Source: Alphaproteobacteria bacterium (lineage in GTDB: Bacteria > Pseudomonadota > Alphaproteobacteria > Pelagibacterales > Pelagibacteraceae). From it: a stretch of DNA of 42,797 bases. A program made the translations under genes and the position numbers. The notes under the pieces are model-generated. The model searched no databases, was not told the origin of the DNA, and saw nothing but the letters and a program-made list of their open reading frames with translations. Positions 8,809-17,936 of the stretch are shown in pieces. The DNA is taken from contig VGCG01000006.1 in assembly GCA_016870175.1 (NCBI GenBank), forward strand, positions 1 through 42,797. Reading direction: 5' to 3'. Position 1 is the first letter of the stretch; the number at the start of each line of letters is the position of its first letter.

Positions 8809-8838
8809 GAGGTGGTTTCAGTCTCCCTTAACCACCTC
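8809..8838 (+). terminator. Hairpin after the HIT gene (possible terminator)
   Basis: GAGGTGGTT at 8809-8817 is exactly mirrored by AACCACCTC at 8830-8838, with a 12-base loop. The GC-rich stem stands out in this AT-rich DNA and begins five bases after the HIT stop codon. No run of T follows the stem, so it is not a textbook intrinsic terminator; it could protect the 3' end or assist Rho-dependent ending. The rest of the gap to 9008 shows nothing recognisable. Confidence 0.45.
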
Positions 8839-9008
8839 AATGAAAATATTTAAACGATTCGAGGTTATTTTAAAAACACTAAATAGTAGAAATTTTAATG
8901 TATTACTCGATATTATTAAATTATTATAAAAAATAGAATTTTCAGATTTGCTTAAACTTAATTAAAATTTATTAAAATTTCGCTTAATAGTTGTTTCAAA
9001 AGCTAAAA

Positions 9009-9764
9009 TTAAGGTTTTGAGGTGATTCCACCATCAACAATAATTTCAGTGCCAGTTATGTAATTTGCTTGATCACTCAATAAAAACATTGATGTATTTG
9101 CAATATCTTCTGGTTTTCCAACCCTTTGAAGAGGTATAAATTTTTCTAAATTTTTCTTTGCTGCTGGATTTTTTTTCCATCTTTTTTGCATACCAGTATC
9201 AATTGGTCCTGGTAAAATAATATTGGATCTAATATTTTTTGATGCAAATTGTATTGCTAGAGATTTTGATAACCTTATCATAGCAGCTTTTGATGAACCA
9301 TAAGCATCTTGGGGTTTATCATCACCCGATAAAGCATCTATCGAAGAAATATGAACCATCGAGCCAAAATTATTTATTGCCATCTTGGGAATTATAATTT
9401 TTGATAGATACATCATAGATTTTAGGTTTATTTTAAAAACCTGGTCCCATACTTTAGACTCTATATCTACTGAAGATACATCCTTATTAAACCATAATAC
9501 ACCAGTAGTATTGACTAAATAATCAATTTTTTTAGTTTTTGTATAAAATGCCCCAATTATTGACTTTAATTTTGTGTAATTAGTAACGTCTACTTTATGA
9601 AACGAACAATTAATATTATTGGTTAAAAAATCTTTTGAGGGTTTTTTAAGATCTAACATTAAAACTTGGATATTGTTTTGAGAAAGCTTTGATGAAATCT
9701 CTAAACCCATTCCACCTGCAGCACCAGTGACAATTGCAGATTTACCATTAAAAGTGAGTTTCAT
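9009..9764 (-). CDS. SDR family oxidoreductase (FabG-like)
   Basis: A short-chain dehydrogenase/reductase of 251 aa. The N-terminus has the TGAAGGMG cofactor loop, then NTTGVLW, the catalytic Ser in HISSIDA and the YGSSK pair (Tyr and Lys), and it ends with the common GTEIIVDGG tail. I chose the ATG at 9762-9764 because translation from there gives the standard MKLTFNGKSAIVTGA start and a GAAGG ribosome-binding site lies upstream. An upstream in-frame start at 9815 would add 17 residues unlike the family. It lies one base after the aldehyde dehydrogenase stop, so they are co-expressed. The substrate is unknown. Confidence 0.88.
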   Translation of the reverse strand: MKLTFNGKSAIVTGAAGGMGLEISSKLSQNNIQVLMLDLKKPSKDFLTNNINCSFHKVDVTNYTKLKSIIGAFYTKTKKIDYLVNTTGVLWFNKDVSSVDIESKVWDQVFKINLKSMMYLSKIIIPKMAINNFGSMVHISSIDALSGDDKPQDAYGSSKAAMIRLSKSLAIQFASKNIRSNIILPGPIDTGMQKRWKKNPAAKKNLEKFIPLQRVGKPEDIANTSMFLLSDQANYITGTEIIVDGGITSKP

Positions 9765-9765
9765 A

Positions 9766-11142
9766 TTATTGTTGCCTTCTAAGATGAAAACTTTTTGGAG
9801 CCGTAAGAGTTTCATAAGCCATTTCTGACAAAGAACATCCTTTTCCAGTTTCTTTAACTCCGGTCCAAGCTAATGCTGGATCCAGGTAATCGCAACGGTT
9901 CATAAAAAAAGTTCCAGTTTGAACTTGATCGCCAACTTTTTTTGCAATTTCTATATCACTGGTCCATATTGATGCAGTCAAGCCATAAGGACTGTCATTC
10001 ATTAATTTTATTGCCTCAAGTTCGTCTTTGACCTTCATTATTCCTACACAAGGTCCAAAAGTTTCTTCCATCATAAATTCCATATCATGATTTACATTAG
10101 TTAAAACTTGTGGCACTAAATAGTTTTTGTGTTGTTTTGGAAAACTAAATTTATTTTCATCAATCATTTTTTTTGCACCTTTTTTTACTGCAGCATCCAT
10201 TTGATTTTGAATAAATTCAGCAGCTGATATTTTTACTACAGGGCCAAGGTTAGTAATGGGATCTAAAGGGTTGCCAAGTTTATAATTATATGTATTGGCT
10301 ATGAATAATTCTAAAAAATTATTATAAATTTTTTCATCAACATATATTCTTTCAATTCCACAACACGATTGTCCAGAATTATAAAAAGAGCCATCGACTA
10401 AATTTGCAACAGTTTTTTCTAAATCGCAGTCGTATCTTGCATAAGCTGGATCTTTGCCACCCAATTCTAGGGTTGCATTGATGAATTTAGTATGTGTTGC
10501 TTTTTGTACCTCGTAACCTGCTTTCACAGAGCCAGTAAATGAAATAAAGCCAATTCTTTTATCGGCAACAATTTTTAAACTGTCTTGATGAGTGAGGTGA
10601 AGATAACTAAACACATCTTTAGGCAAAGTATTTTTAGCTGATTGAAATAGTTGTTCAGCGCATAAAGGAGTTTGTGCCGAATGTTTTAAAATTACCGAGT
10701 TTCCAGCAGCAAGAGCTGGAATTAGAGAATTTACCGCTGTTAAAAGAGGGTAATTCCAAGGAGCAATAATAAAAACTAATCCTAAAGGTCGTCTTTTAAT
10801 ATAATTAGCAAAATTACTATCTTTTGAGACATTAACATCAGCTAGCTTTTTTTCAGCTATTGCAAGCATGTATTCCGCACGCTCTTTAAAACCTCTAAGT
10901 TCTCCAGCAGCTTGCGAAATTGGTCGACCGATTTGTCTAGTGAGTTCCTCTATGATAATTTTATCACGCTTTAAAAAATCACTAACAAAATTTAAAATTA
11001 AAAATACTCTTTCTTTAGTACTTAAAGAAGCCCAGGCTTTTTGGGCTTTTATCGAGTTGTTTATAGTATTTTCAATTTTGGCTGTGTCATACTCTCTTTC
11101 AAGATAAACAGTGTTATCAACTGGCGTGATAGTCTTAAACAT
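9766..11142 (-). CDS. NAD(P)-dependent aldehyde dehydrogenase
   Basis: This 458-aa member of the aldehyde dehydrogenase superfamily oxidises an aldehyde to the acid. It has the cofactor segment FIIAPWNYPL (about residues 124-133), FTGSVKAG, the general base Glu226 in LELGGKDP and the catalytic Cys260 in GQSCCGIER, followed by EETFGPC near residue 360. It is slightly short for the family (usually 470-500), but all catalytic motifs are present. Substrate specificity cannot be read. Its partner is the SDR gene downstream, and it diverges from the iron alcohol dehydrogenase gene 68 bases away. Confidence 0.9.
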   Translation of the reverse strand: MFKTITPVDNTVYLEREYDTAKIENTINNSIKAQKAWASLSTKERVFLILNFVSDFLKRDKIIIEELTRQIGRPISQAAGELRGFKERAEYMLAIAEKKLADVNVSKDSNFANYIKRRPLGLVFIIAPWNYPLLTAVNSLIPALAAGNSVILKHSAQTPLCAEQLFQSAKNTLPKDVFSYLHLTHQDSLKIVADKRIGFISFTGSVKAGYEVQKATHTKFINATLELGGKDPAYARYDCDLEKTVANLVDGSFYNSGQSCCGIERIYVDEKIYNNFLELFIANTYNYKLGNPLDPITNLGPVVKISAAEFIQNQMDAAVKKGAKKMIDENKFSFPKQHKNYLVPQVLTNVNHDMEFMMEETFGPCVGIMKVKDELEAIKLMNDSPYGLTASIWTSDIEIAKKVGDQVQTGTFFMNRCDYLDPALAWTGVKETGKGCSLSEMAYETLTAPKSFHLRRQQ

Positions 11143-11210
11143 TATATTGTAAAATTTAATTGATAAGTTGATATATTATAATAATTTTTATAAAAAATCA
11201 AAATTATAAT

Positions 11211-12374
11211 ATGCAAAAATATAATTGGAATTATCCAACCACAATTTGGGCTGGAGAAAATCGAATTAAAGATTTAAGCTTAGCTTGTAAAAAATTAAAT
11301 ATCAAAAAACCATTACTTGTAACTGATAGTGGTTTAGCAAAAACGGAAATTATTTTAGAAAGTTTGCATAGATTAAAAAACGAAAATATTCCAGTTCAAA
11401 TTTACTCTAATGTTGTTGGTAATCCCACTGGCACCAATGTCAGTGAAGGTGTTGATTTTTATAAAAAAAATAAATGTGATGGTGTAATTGCTTTTGGTGG
11501 TGGCAGTGGTTTGGATGTCGGCAAGGCAATAGCTTTTATGTCAGGACAATCATTGCCAATATGGGATTTTGAAGACGTCGGTGATAATTGGACTAAGGCT
11601 AACTCAGATAAAATTGCGCCAATTATTGCAGTACCAACAACAGCAGGAACTGGTTCAGAAGCCGGGAGAGCTTCGGTTATTTTAAATGAAGCAACAGGTG
11701 TAAAGAATATTATTTTTCATCCAAAATTTTTACCATCAGTCGTAATCCTTGATCCAATTCTTACAATCAGTCTCCCAGCTAAAATAACTGCTGCAACAGG
11801 CATGGATGCTCTTGCACATAATTTAGAAGCTTATTGTGCACCAGGATTTCATCCGATGGCTGATGGAATTGCTTTAGAGGGAATGCGATTAATAAATCAA
11901 TGGTTGCTGATAGCCGTAAGAGATGGCTCTAATATTGAGGCAAGAATGAACATGTTAGCAGCGGCAAGTATGGGCTCAACTGCATTTCAAAAAGGACTTG
12001 GTGCCATTCATTCCTTAAGTCATCCAGTTAATGCGGTGAATAATATTCATCATGGATTATCGAATGCAATATTTATGCCTTATGTTTTGACTTTTAATAA
12101 AGATGTCATTGAGCAAAAAATTATAAAAATCTCTCATTATCTAGAGTTGAAAGATCGTTCATTTAATGGCTTTATTAAATGGGTTTTAGATTTAAGAAAA
12201 CAACTACAAATGCCCCATAAATTATCTGAAGTGATTAAGGAAAAAGATTTTGATATAGATCGACTATCAAAAATGGCACTTGAAGACCCATCAACTGGGG
12301 GCAATCCGAAGAAATTAGTTTTAGCAGACATGAAAACTATGTACGAACATAGCATGTCAGGAACTTTATTCTAA
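11211..12374 (+). CDS. Iron-containing alcohol dehydrogenase
   Basis: The 387-aa group III alcohol dehydrogenase has the nucleotide-binding FGGGSGLDVGKAI loop, the PTTAGTGSE signature and the metal-binding region GMDALAHNLEAY (Asp and His ligands) plus GAIHSLSHPVNA and NIHHGLSNA (two more His ligands). Such enzymes interconvert an alcohol and an aldehyde with NAD(P). The divergent aldehyde dehydrogenase suggests a two-step oxidation of an alcohol to an acid, which is inference from position. Alternatives include hydroxyacid-oxoacid transhydrogenase-like members of the family. Confidence 0.88.
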   Translation: MQKYNWNYPTTIWAGENRIKDLSLACKKLNIKKPLLVTDSGLAKTEIILESLHRLKNENIPVQIYSNVVGNPTGTNVSEGVDFYKKNKCDGVIAFGGGSGLDVGKAIAFMSGQSLPIWDFEDVGDNWTKANSDKIAPIIAVPTTAGTGSEAGRASVILNEATGVKNIIFHPKFLPSVVILDPILTISLPAKITAATGMDALAHNLEAYCAPGFHPMADGIALEGMRLINQWLLIAVRDGSNIEARMNMLAAASMGSTAFQKGLGAIHSLSHPVNAVNNIHHGLSNAIFMPYVLTFNKDVIEQKIIKISHYLELKDRSFNGFIKWVLDLRKQLQMPHKLSEVIKEKDFDIDRLSKMALEDPSTGGNPKKLVLADMKTMYEHSMSGTLF

Positions 12375-12377
12375 AAA

Positions 12378-13172
12378 TTGATTAGCAATTTAAATATTTT
12401 AATTGTTGAGGGAAACATCACCAAGGATAGTAAAATTTTTATTAAAGCAGCAGGTTTAACTGCTTCAGAAAATTTAAAAAAACTAATAATAAAATTAGCT
12501 CCAGGTGCCAATATTGAAATTATTAATCCTGGTAACGATACCATGACCAATCAGGCATTAAATAATATAAATAAATTTCATGGGGTAGCTTTTACAGGTG
12601 GTGCTATGAGAATTAACGATATGACTGATGAAATTAAAAAACATATTAATTTTGCTTCAAATTGTTTTAACAAAAACAAAAAAATTTTAGCAATTTGTTG
12701 GGGTTTACAAGTTTGTTCAACAGCTGCAGGTGGTAAAGTTGCTAGGGGAGTTAATGGCGCTCATATTGGGATTGCATTTAATGTGAAGATTAACCAAAAA
12801 GGGAAAAATAATTTAATTTATAAAAATAAAAAAAACATTTTTAATACACCAGCATTCAATTATGATGAAGTTTGTGAAATTCCAAAAAATGCCGAAATTT
12901 TATCAAGTAATGATATCAATAAAGTTATGGGATTATATTTTAAATCAGGTAAATCTGAAATATGGGGTTTTCAATATCATCCGGACTATGAATATTATCA
13001 AATGATAAATCTTTCAAATGCGAGAAAAGAGAGAATTCTTCAAAATAAATATTTTGAAAGTGAAAAAGATTTTCAAAAACATATTTCTTATATAAAAGCT
13101 GAAGATAAAAAATTGGATTTTGACAATCGAACTTGTGAAATCAAAAATTGGTTAGATATTATTAAAAATTAA
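12378..13172 (+). CDS. Class-I glutamine amidotransferase-like protein
   Basis: The 264-aa product starts from a TTG three bases after the alcohol dehydrogenase stop. The nucleophile elbow is AICWGLQVC (Cys108), and the histidine lies in GFQYHPDYE (His201). The usual HPE triad is written HPDYE, so the acid is shifted (Asp203 or Glu205). There is no attached synthetase domain, so it either works with a separate partner or hydrolyses a gamma-glutamyl compound, as GuaA-like stand-alone members may do. It follows the alcohol dehydrogenase directly and probably shares its transcript. Confidence 0.75.
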   Translation: MISNLNILIVEGNITKDSKIFIKAAGLTASENLKKLIIKLAPGANIEIINPGNDTMTNQALNNINKFHGVAFTGGAMRINDMTDEIKKHINFASNCFNKNKKILAICWGLQVCSTAAGGKVARGVNGAHIGIAFNVKINQKGKNNLIYKNKKNIFNTPAFNYDEVCEIPKNAEILSSNDINKVMGLYFKSGKSEIWGFQYHPDYEYYQMINLSNARKERILQNKYFESEKDFQKHISYIKAEDKKLDFDNRTCEIKNWLDIIKN

Positions 13173-13199
13173 TTTTTTGAAATGTGAAAATATATATTT

Positions 13200-13826
13200 A
13201 TGTGTGGAAGATACGTCATAACTAACCCAGTATCAAAAACTAAAAAACTTGTTAAGTCAGCCATTCAAGTGGAAGATAAAGAAAATTATAATGCTCACCC
13301 ATACCAAAAACTTCCTGTTATTAAAAAATACAAAAATGGTAATACTTTAGAAAATTTAACATGGGGCTTAGTCCCAAGTTGGGCCAAAAAAAAAGATTAT
13401 AAAGCGTTAATCAATGCGAGATTAGAAACTATTGATGATAAAATTTCTTTTAAAAAATTAATTAAACTTCATCGATGTATTGCAGTCGCTGATGGTTTTT
13501 ATGAGTGGAAAAGGTCCGAGCAAGAAAAAACTCCTTACTATTTTTTTAGAAAAGATAAAAAACTTCTTTATATTGCAGGTATTTATGAAGAAGATCAATT
13601 TTGTTTAATTACCGAAGCTGCTAGAGAGAACATAAAAGATATTCATGACCGACAACCAGTTATTCTCAATCAAGCGGATATTAATCGATATTTAAATTTA
13701 GAATTGCAAGGCTCTAGTTTTTTAAAAGAATGTAAAAAACCAAATCTTATTTTTTATCAAGTCTCAAAAGACGTAAATAAACCAACCAATAACAGTGCAT
13801 CTCTTATTCAGGGTTTATCAAATTAG
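13200..13826 (+). CDS. SOS response-associated peptidase (SRAP/HMCES family)
   Basis: The 208-aa product begins MCGRYV; after loss of Met, Cys2 forms the covalent link to abasic sites in single-stranded DNA that defines YedK/HMCES proteins. Other conserved points are GLVPSWAK, the Asn in LINARLET, the Glu in ADGFYEWKR and the His in IHDRQPVIL. It shields abasic sites as DNA-protein crosslinks. The length matches the family. No LexA-type operator was noticed upstream. Confidence 0.92.
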   Translation: MCGRYVITNPVSKTKKLVKSAIQVEDKENYNAHPYQKLPVIKKYKNGNTLENLTWGLVPSWAKKKDYKALINARLETIDDKISFKKLIKLHRCIAVADGFYEWKRSEQEKTPYYFFRKDKKLLYIAGIYEEDQFCLITEAARENIKDIHDRQPVILNQADINRYLNLELQGSSFLKECKKPNLIFYQVSKDVNKPTNNSASLIQGLSN

Positions 13827-14083
13827 TTCTATATTGAATATATTTTATCAAAGTAAAATGATTTAAATATTTAATTCCAAAAATTTTTTCAATAATATAA
13901 AAATAAATTTTACTCTAATAATTTTTTAATACTTGTTGATAGCGATGGAAATTTAATAAATCATAATTCCAGTATAAGCATACAGAATTTGCTTCCTGAC
14001 AGTTTGATAATTGTCAGTATATAAATGATTTAAGATAATAAGATTAAGACAACAGGAATCTTGTAACTGGTCAATATCAGTAA
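13827..14083. other. 257-base intergenic gap with one short inverted repeat
   Basis: This gap lies between two converging genes. The only structure seen is CTGACA at 13996-14001 mirrored by TGTCAG at 14012-14017 with a 10-base spacer, which could be a weak hairpin or a protein-binding site. An open frame of about 40 codons on the plus strand just before it has no start codon and no recognisable product. No tRNA or other RNA gene is apparent. Confidence 0.35.
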
Positions 14084-14968
14084 TTAAGAAATAGGTTTAA
14101 TTTTTTGGTTGATGACCAAAATTGCTCCAATCAATAAAAAAGGCAATCCAATTATTAAATCTAATTGCCACTCTAAATTTTCAAAATAAGTGGAAATTAA
14201 TAGAGCGATTGGTGGCATAACCACAGAAACATAGGCTGATCTTCCAGAGCCAACTTTGTCAATTAATTTCAAAAAAAAGATAAATGCAAATATGGTGCTG
14301 AATATTGATAAATAAATCAAAGAGACAATATATCTGAAGCTATATTCAAACAATATAGGTGTGTGATTTATTTTAGAAAATAATAAGGTAATTATAGCGC
14401 CATAAAATGAAGCATATGCAATTGATTGAATAAGAGGAAAGTTATTATTAGTATTTCTTTGATGAATTACATTGCCAGCAGATGCAGCCAAAGTTCCAAC
14501 AAAAGCAAAAAATAAACCAAGGTGAGCTCTATTATCTAGAGTGAAATAAAAAATTTCATCATTAAATATTATAATAATACCAAGCATACCAATGCTAGCG
14601 CCAATTAAAGTTTTATGGGTTGGTTTTCTTTTAAAAATTAACCATTCCCCTATGATAGTCATGATAATAGAAGCTGAATATATAACTGCTGGAAAAGCAC
14701 TGATCACATAAATATTTGCAATATAAAAAAAAACATAATTAATTGAGTAAATACACGTTCCAAAAATAAAAAACCAAATATGATGATTTACTGAAAATTT
14801 TAAATTTTTTTTTTTAAATATCAAATAGCTAAAAATAAGTAAGGATGCTAGCAAAAACCGATAAAACACTGAAATCAAGGGATCCACATAACCTAACTGA
14901 AATTTTATGATATACCAAGCGGGTGCCCAGCATAAAATTGTTAAAAAAAATAAAGCTAAATTATTCAT
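14084..14968 (-). CDS. DMT superfamily transporter (EamA domains)
   Basis: This 294-aa protein has ten predicted membrane helices in two EamA repeats. The first helix LALFFLTILCWAPAWYIIKF is followed by VDPLISVFYRFLLASLLIF, a classic EamA opening. The second half carries GSGRSAYVSVVMPPIALLIS and a FENLEWQLDLIIGLPFLLIGA ending. It is probably a small-molecule exporter; the substrate is not readable. It is unrelated in close sequence to the EamA gene at 5604. Confidence 0.85.
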   Translation of the reverse strand: MNNLALFFLTILCWAPAWYIIKFQLGYVDPLISVFYRFLLASLLIFSYLIFKKKNLKFSVNHHIWFFIFGTCIYSINYVFFYIANIYVISAFPAVIYSASIIMTIIGEWLIFKRKPTHKTLIGASIGMLGIIIIFNDEIFYFTLDNRAHLGLFFAFVGTLAASAGNVIHQRNTNNNFPLIQSIAYASFYGAIITLLFSKINHTPILFEYSFRYIVSLIYLSIFSTIFAFIFFLKLIDKVGSGRSAYVSVVMPPIALLISTYFENLEWQLDLIIGLPFLLIGAILVINQKIKPIS

Positions 14969-15029
14969 TCGATAGTAATATCCAATTACCTGTAAATTAG
15001 AGTAAAATCAAAAAAAAGTTATTATTAAA

Positions 15030-15446
15030 ATGAAAAAATTATTTCTTAAAGGCAGTTGCTTGTGTGGCAGTATTAAATTTAGAACTGAAGGTAATCATAG
15101 AGATATAATAAATTGTCATTGCCGTTATTGTATGAAAACACATGGGCATTATGGGGCTTATACAAATATTGACCAACAAAATATTAAGTTTATAAAAAAA
15201 AAAAATCTTAAATGGTTTAGATCCTCCAAAAAGGCTAAAAGAGGTTTTTGTGGAAAATGTGGTGCAAGTATTTTTTTTAAATTTTTAAAAACCAAAAAAA
15301 TTTCTATTGCTGCAGGGATGTTTGATAAACCATTAAAACTCAAAACGATAATGAACATATTTACTAAAAATAAGTTAGATTATTATTCCATACCGAATAA
15401 CGGTTTAAAGTTAAATCGTCTTCCTCAAACCCATAAAAAATATTAA
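15030..15446 (+). CDS. GFA/CENP-V domain protein
   Basis: This 138-aa zinc-binding protein has the conserved cysteine pattern of the GFA fold: CLCG (Cys10, Cys12), NCHCRYC (Cys29, Cys31, Cys34) and GFCGKCGAS for the second metal site. The family was named after glutathione-dependent formaldehyde-activating enzyme, but most small members have no proven reaction. It sits 43 bases upstream of the FAD oxidoreductase gene, and the two could be co-transcribed. Confidence 0.85.
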   Translation: MKKLFLKGSCLCGSIKFRTEGNHRDIINCHCRYCMKTHGHYGAYTNIDQQNIKFIKKKNLKWFRSSKKAKRGFCGKCGASIFFKFLKTKKISIAAGMFDKPLKLKTIMNIFTKNKLDYYSIPNNGLKLNRLPQTHKKY

Positions 15447-15489
15447 ACATTCAAAATTATGTTTAGTAAAAGCATATTAAAATAAAAAA

Positions 15490-16836
15490 ATGAAAAATCT
15501 TTATCATTCTGACATGTATCAATTTAATTACCCAGTTAAGAGTTATTGGGAAGATACAACAAAAGTAAATTTAAATTTAGAAAAATTAACTAAAGATATT
15601 AATTGTGAAATTGTAATTATTGGAGGTGGTTACACAGGTCTATCTTGTGCAATTAACTTAATTAAAAATTATCAACTAGATGTTATTTTAGTTGAAGCTG
15701 GAAAATTAGGCTGGGGCGCATCATCAAGAAATGCTGGTTTTTGTAGTTTTCCACCAAGTAAATTAACATTTGATCAAATGGTAAAAAAATACGGTAAAAA
15801 AGAAACAAAAAATTTTTACTTTAACTCAATTGAGTCTGCAAAATACACTAGAACTATAATATCAGAGTATAATATTGATTGTGATATCACTGGAGATGCT
15901 AATTTAGTAGTAGCCCACCATCCTAAAAAATTTAATGACCTAAAAGAGCAAGCAGAACTCTATAAAAATGAATTTGGTCTTGAAACCAAAATTTATTCCA
16001 AAGATGAATTTGAGGATATTGGCCACGGTGGTACTGAGCAGTTTGGCGCATTCTCCTATAAACCTGGTTTTGCTTTGAATCCTATAAAATTTTTAAATGG
16101 TATGGCACAATTTGCTTTATCTCAAAAATTAAAAATATTTCAAAATACTTTTGTCAATAAAATTGAAAAAAATTTGAAAAATTATATTTTAAGAACCAAA
16201 GAAGGATCAATTAATGCTAAAAAAATTGTTATTGCAACTAACGGATTTTATCAAGAAGGTTTAATTCCTCAATTAAATTCAAGAGTTTTGCCAGTGATTT
16301 CAAATATTATTCTAACTAGAAAATTAACAGATCAAGAACTTAAACAGCATAATTTTAAAACATTTAATCCAATTGTTAATACAAAAAATCTTTTAGCTTA
16401 TTATCGAAAACTTAAGGATAATCGAATTCTTTTTGGAATGCGAGGTGATTTAAAAGGTAGTGACCAGTCAAGTAAGGAAAAATCAAAAAATATGGAAAAG
16501 CAATTTAAACTAATTTTTCCTAAATGGGTCAACGTTTCAATTGAATACAGTTGGCGAGGATTTATTGCTTTATCCCAAAAACTCGCACCTTCTATTGGTA
16601 AGATTGACCAAGAGGAAATCTATTTTAGTTTTGGTTATAATGGTGTAGGAGTTGGCTCCGCACCTTGGTCTGGTAAGCAATTATCTAAACTTGTTTTTTC
16701 ATCAAATAGTAAAGTACTTGAAATATCTAAAATTTATCAAGGTTTGCCTAAGAAATTTATTTTTCCAAGTTTACGATTATTGTACTTAAAATTTATAATT
16801 TTATATTATGCTCTTCGTGATAAATTAAATATGTAA
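15490..16836 (+). CDS. FAD-dependent amine/amino-acid oxidoreductase (DAO family)
   Basis: The 448-aa product has a Rossmann FAD motif IIGGGYTGLSCA near residue 43, the WGASSRNAGFC isoalloxazine-binding region near residue 76 and a C-terminal FSFGYNGVGVGSAPWSGKQL flavin loop. This layout is shared by gamma-glutamylputrescine oxidase (PuuB) and other DAO-type amine or N-methyl amino acid oxidases. The substrate is open. It has the same family plan as the partial gene at 41581, but the two differ widely. Confidence 0.82.
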   Translation: MKNLYHSDMYQFNYPVKSYWEDTTKVNLNLEKLTKDINCEIVIIGGGYTGLSCAINLIKNYQLDVILVEAGKLGWGASSRNAGFCSFPPSKLTFDQMVKKYGKKETKNFYFNSIESAKYTRTIISEYNIDCDITGDANLVVAHHPKKFNDLKEQAELYKNEFGLETKIYSKDEFEDIGHGGTEQFGAFSYKPGFALNPIKFLNGMAQFALSQKLKIFQNTFVNKIEKNLKNYILRTKEGSINAKKIVIATNGFYQEGLIPQLNSRVLPVISNIILTRKLTDQELKQHNFKTFNPIVNTKNLLAYYRKLKDNRILFGMRGDLKGSDQSSKEKSKNMEKQFKLIFPKWVNVSIEYSWRGFIALSQKLAPSIGKIDQEEIYFSFGYNGVGVGSAPWSGKQLSKLVFSSNSKVLEISKIYQGLPKKFIFPSLRLLYLKFIILYYALRDKLNM

Positions 16837-16852
16837 TATAATTTATTTGGGT

Positions 16853-17152
16853 TTAAATAAATCCGAAATGTTTAGAAATTTCTAAATTATAAACTGTGTA
16901 GCTTTCTATAGTTTCATCCATAATAGGCCTTGTTATTTTATTGCCTCTAAAAAAACTATGTAGAGCTTCTTGGTCATGAATAAACATTTTAAAAAAAGCA
17001 TATCTTTTATCAGATGCCGCACCAGAAATACTTTTTTCAACTGTTGCAAATCGTCTTCTTTCCTCTAAGCCATCATCTGAATTTATAAAATTAATAAATT
17101 TGTTATACATATTGTTTTTAAATTTTACGACTACTAGCATTTCTTTTTCCAT
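16853..17152 (-). CDS. Small uncharacterised protein, possibly ABM-type alpha/beta barrel
   Basis: This 99-aa soluble protein could also start at the second ATG, four codons in. The strand-helix pattern (LVVVKFKNN, then MYNKFINFINSDDGLEERR, then RYAFFKMFIHDQEALHSFF) is like that of ferredoxin-fold antibiotic-biosynthesis-monooxygenase proteins, but I see no decisive motif. It converges on the FAD oxidoreductase gene with 16 bases between the stops. Function unknown. Confidence 0.6.
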   Translation of the reverse strand: MEKEMLVVVKFKNNMYNKFINFINSDDGLEERRRFATVEKSISGAASDKRYAFFKMFIHDQEALHSFFRGNKITRPIMDETIESYTVYNLEISKHFGFI

Positions 17153-17370
17153 TTAAAGTCCTTTAATTTTGCAAGTTATAATTTACCATGAAAACTGTCT
17201 ATTACAAAAATTTGTATTTTAAAATATTATTAAATTAAATTAATATAATAACATTGATTATTAATAAAAGATTGGAATTTTACATAATTGTAATTTTTAA
17301 CCTTATAAATTACTAGCATTTAATTCTAGTTTTTTGTAATATTTTACGTCACATTAAAATAAAAATAATT

Positions 17371-17907
17371 ATGATCAAAAAAACTGGTGCACTCAAAAAT
17401 ATTGAAAAAAAAATAGAGACCTCTATGTTTGCTAGTCGTTGGTTTATGGCACCTGTCTACATAGTGCTATCGATTTCATTAGCGATCATTATGCTTAAAG
17501 TTGTTCAAGAATTTGTTCACAATATTCCGATATTCGTTTCAATGGATATGCGAAACTTGTTATTATTTGTTTTACACATAATTGATATGGCTTTAATTGG
17601 TAATTTAGTTTTAATGATTTTATTTTCAGGTTATGAAAATTTTGTATCAAAAATGGAATCTGCTAAAGATAATGCAGATAAGCCGTCGTGGATGGGCAAG
17701 ATTGATTTTAGCGGATTAAAATTGAAATTAATTGCTTCAATAGTTGCAATTTCGGGAATTAATTTATTAGAGTCTTTTATGGATTTAGGGACCCAATCTG
17801 ATCGAGATTTAAGATGGCAAATAATTATTCACTTAGTTTTTTTAGTTTCTGGTGTTTTATTGGCGTTAATGGACTATATTTCTGGTAAAACCCCAAATAG
17901 TTATTAA
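17371..17907 (+). CDS. YqhA / UPF0114 family inner-membrane protein
   Basis: A 178-aa protein with about four membrane helices. The stretch FASRWFMAPVYIVLSISL followed by HIIDMALIGNLVLMILFSGY and then SGLKLKLIASIVAISGINLL is the recognisable core of UPF0114 (YqhA). Its function is unknown in any organism that I can cite. The 218-base gap upstream (17153-17370) is AT-rich and shows no RNA gene or clear operator. Confidence 0.85.
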   Translation: MIKKTGALKNIEKKIETSMFASRWFMAPVYIVLSISLAIIMLKVVQEFVHNIPIFVSMDMRNLLLFVLHIIDMALIGNLVLMILFSGYENFVSKMESAKDNADKPSWMGKIDFSGLKLKLIASIVAISGINLLESFMDLGTQSDRDLRWQIIIHLVFLVSGVLLALMDYISGKTPNSY

Positions 17908-17936
17908 AAATTTCATTAAAAAAAACCTAAAAAAAT

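Noticed and set aside
9765..9815. Upstream start that would extend the SDR protein by 17 residues
   Set aside because: The added residues overlap the end of the aldehyde dehydrogenase and do not resemble SDR N-termini; the ATG at 9764 gives the normal start.
13880..14025. Open plus-strand frame of about 40 codons in the gap after the SRAP gene
   Set aside because: It has no start codon, ribosome-binding site or recognisable product; a frame of this length is not rare in AT-rich DNA.
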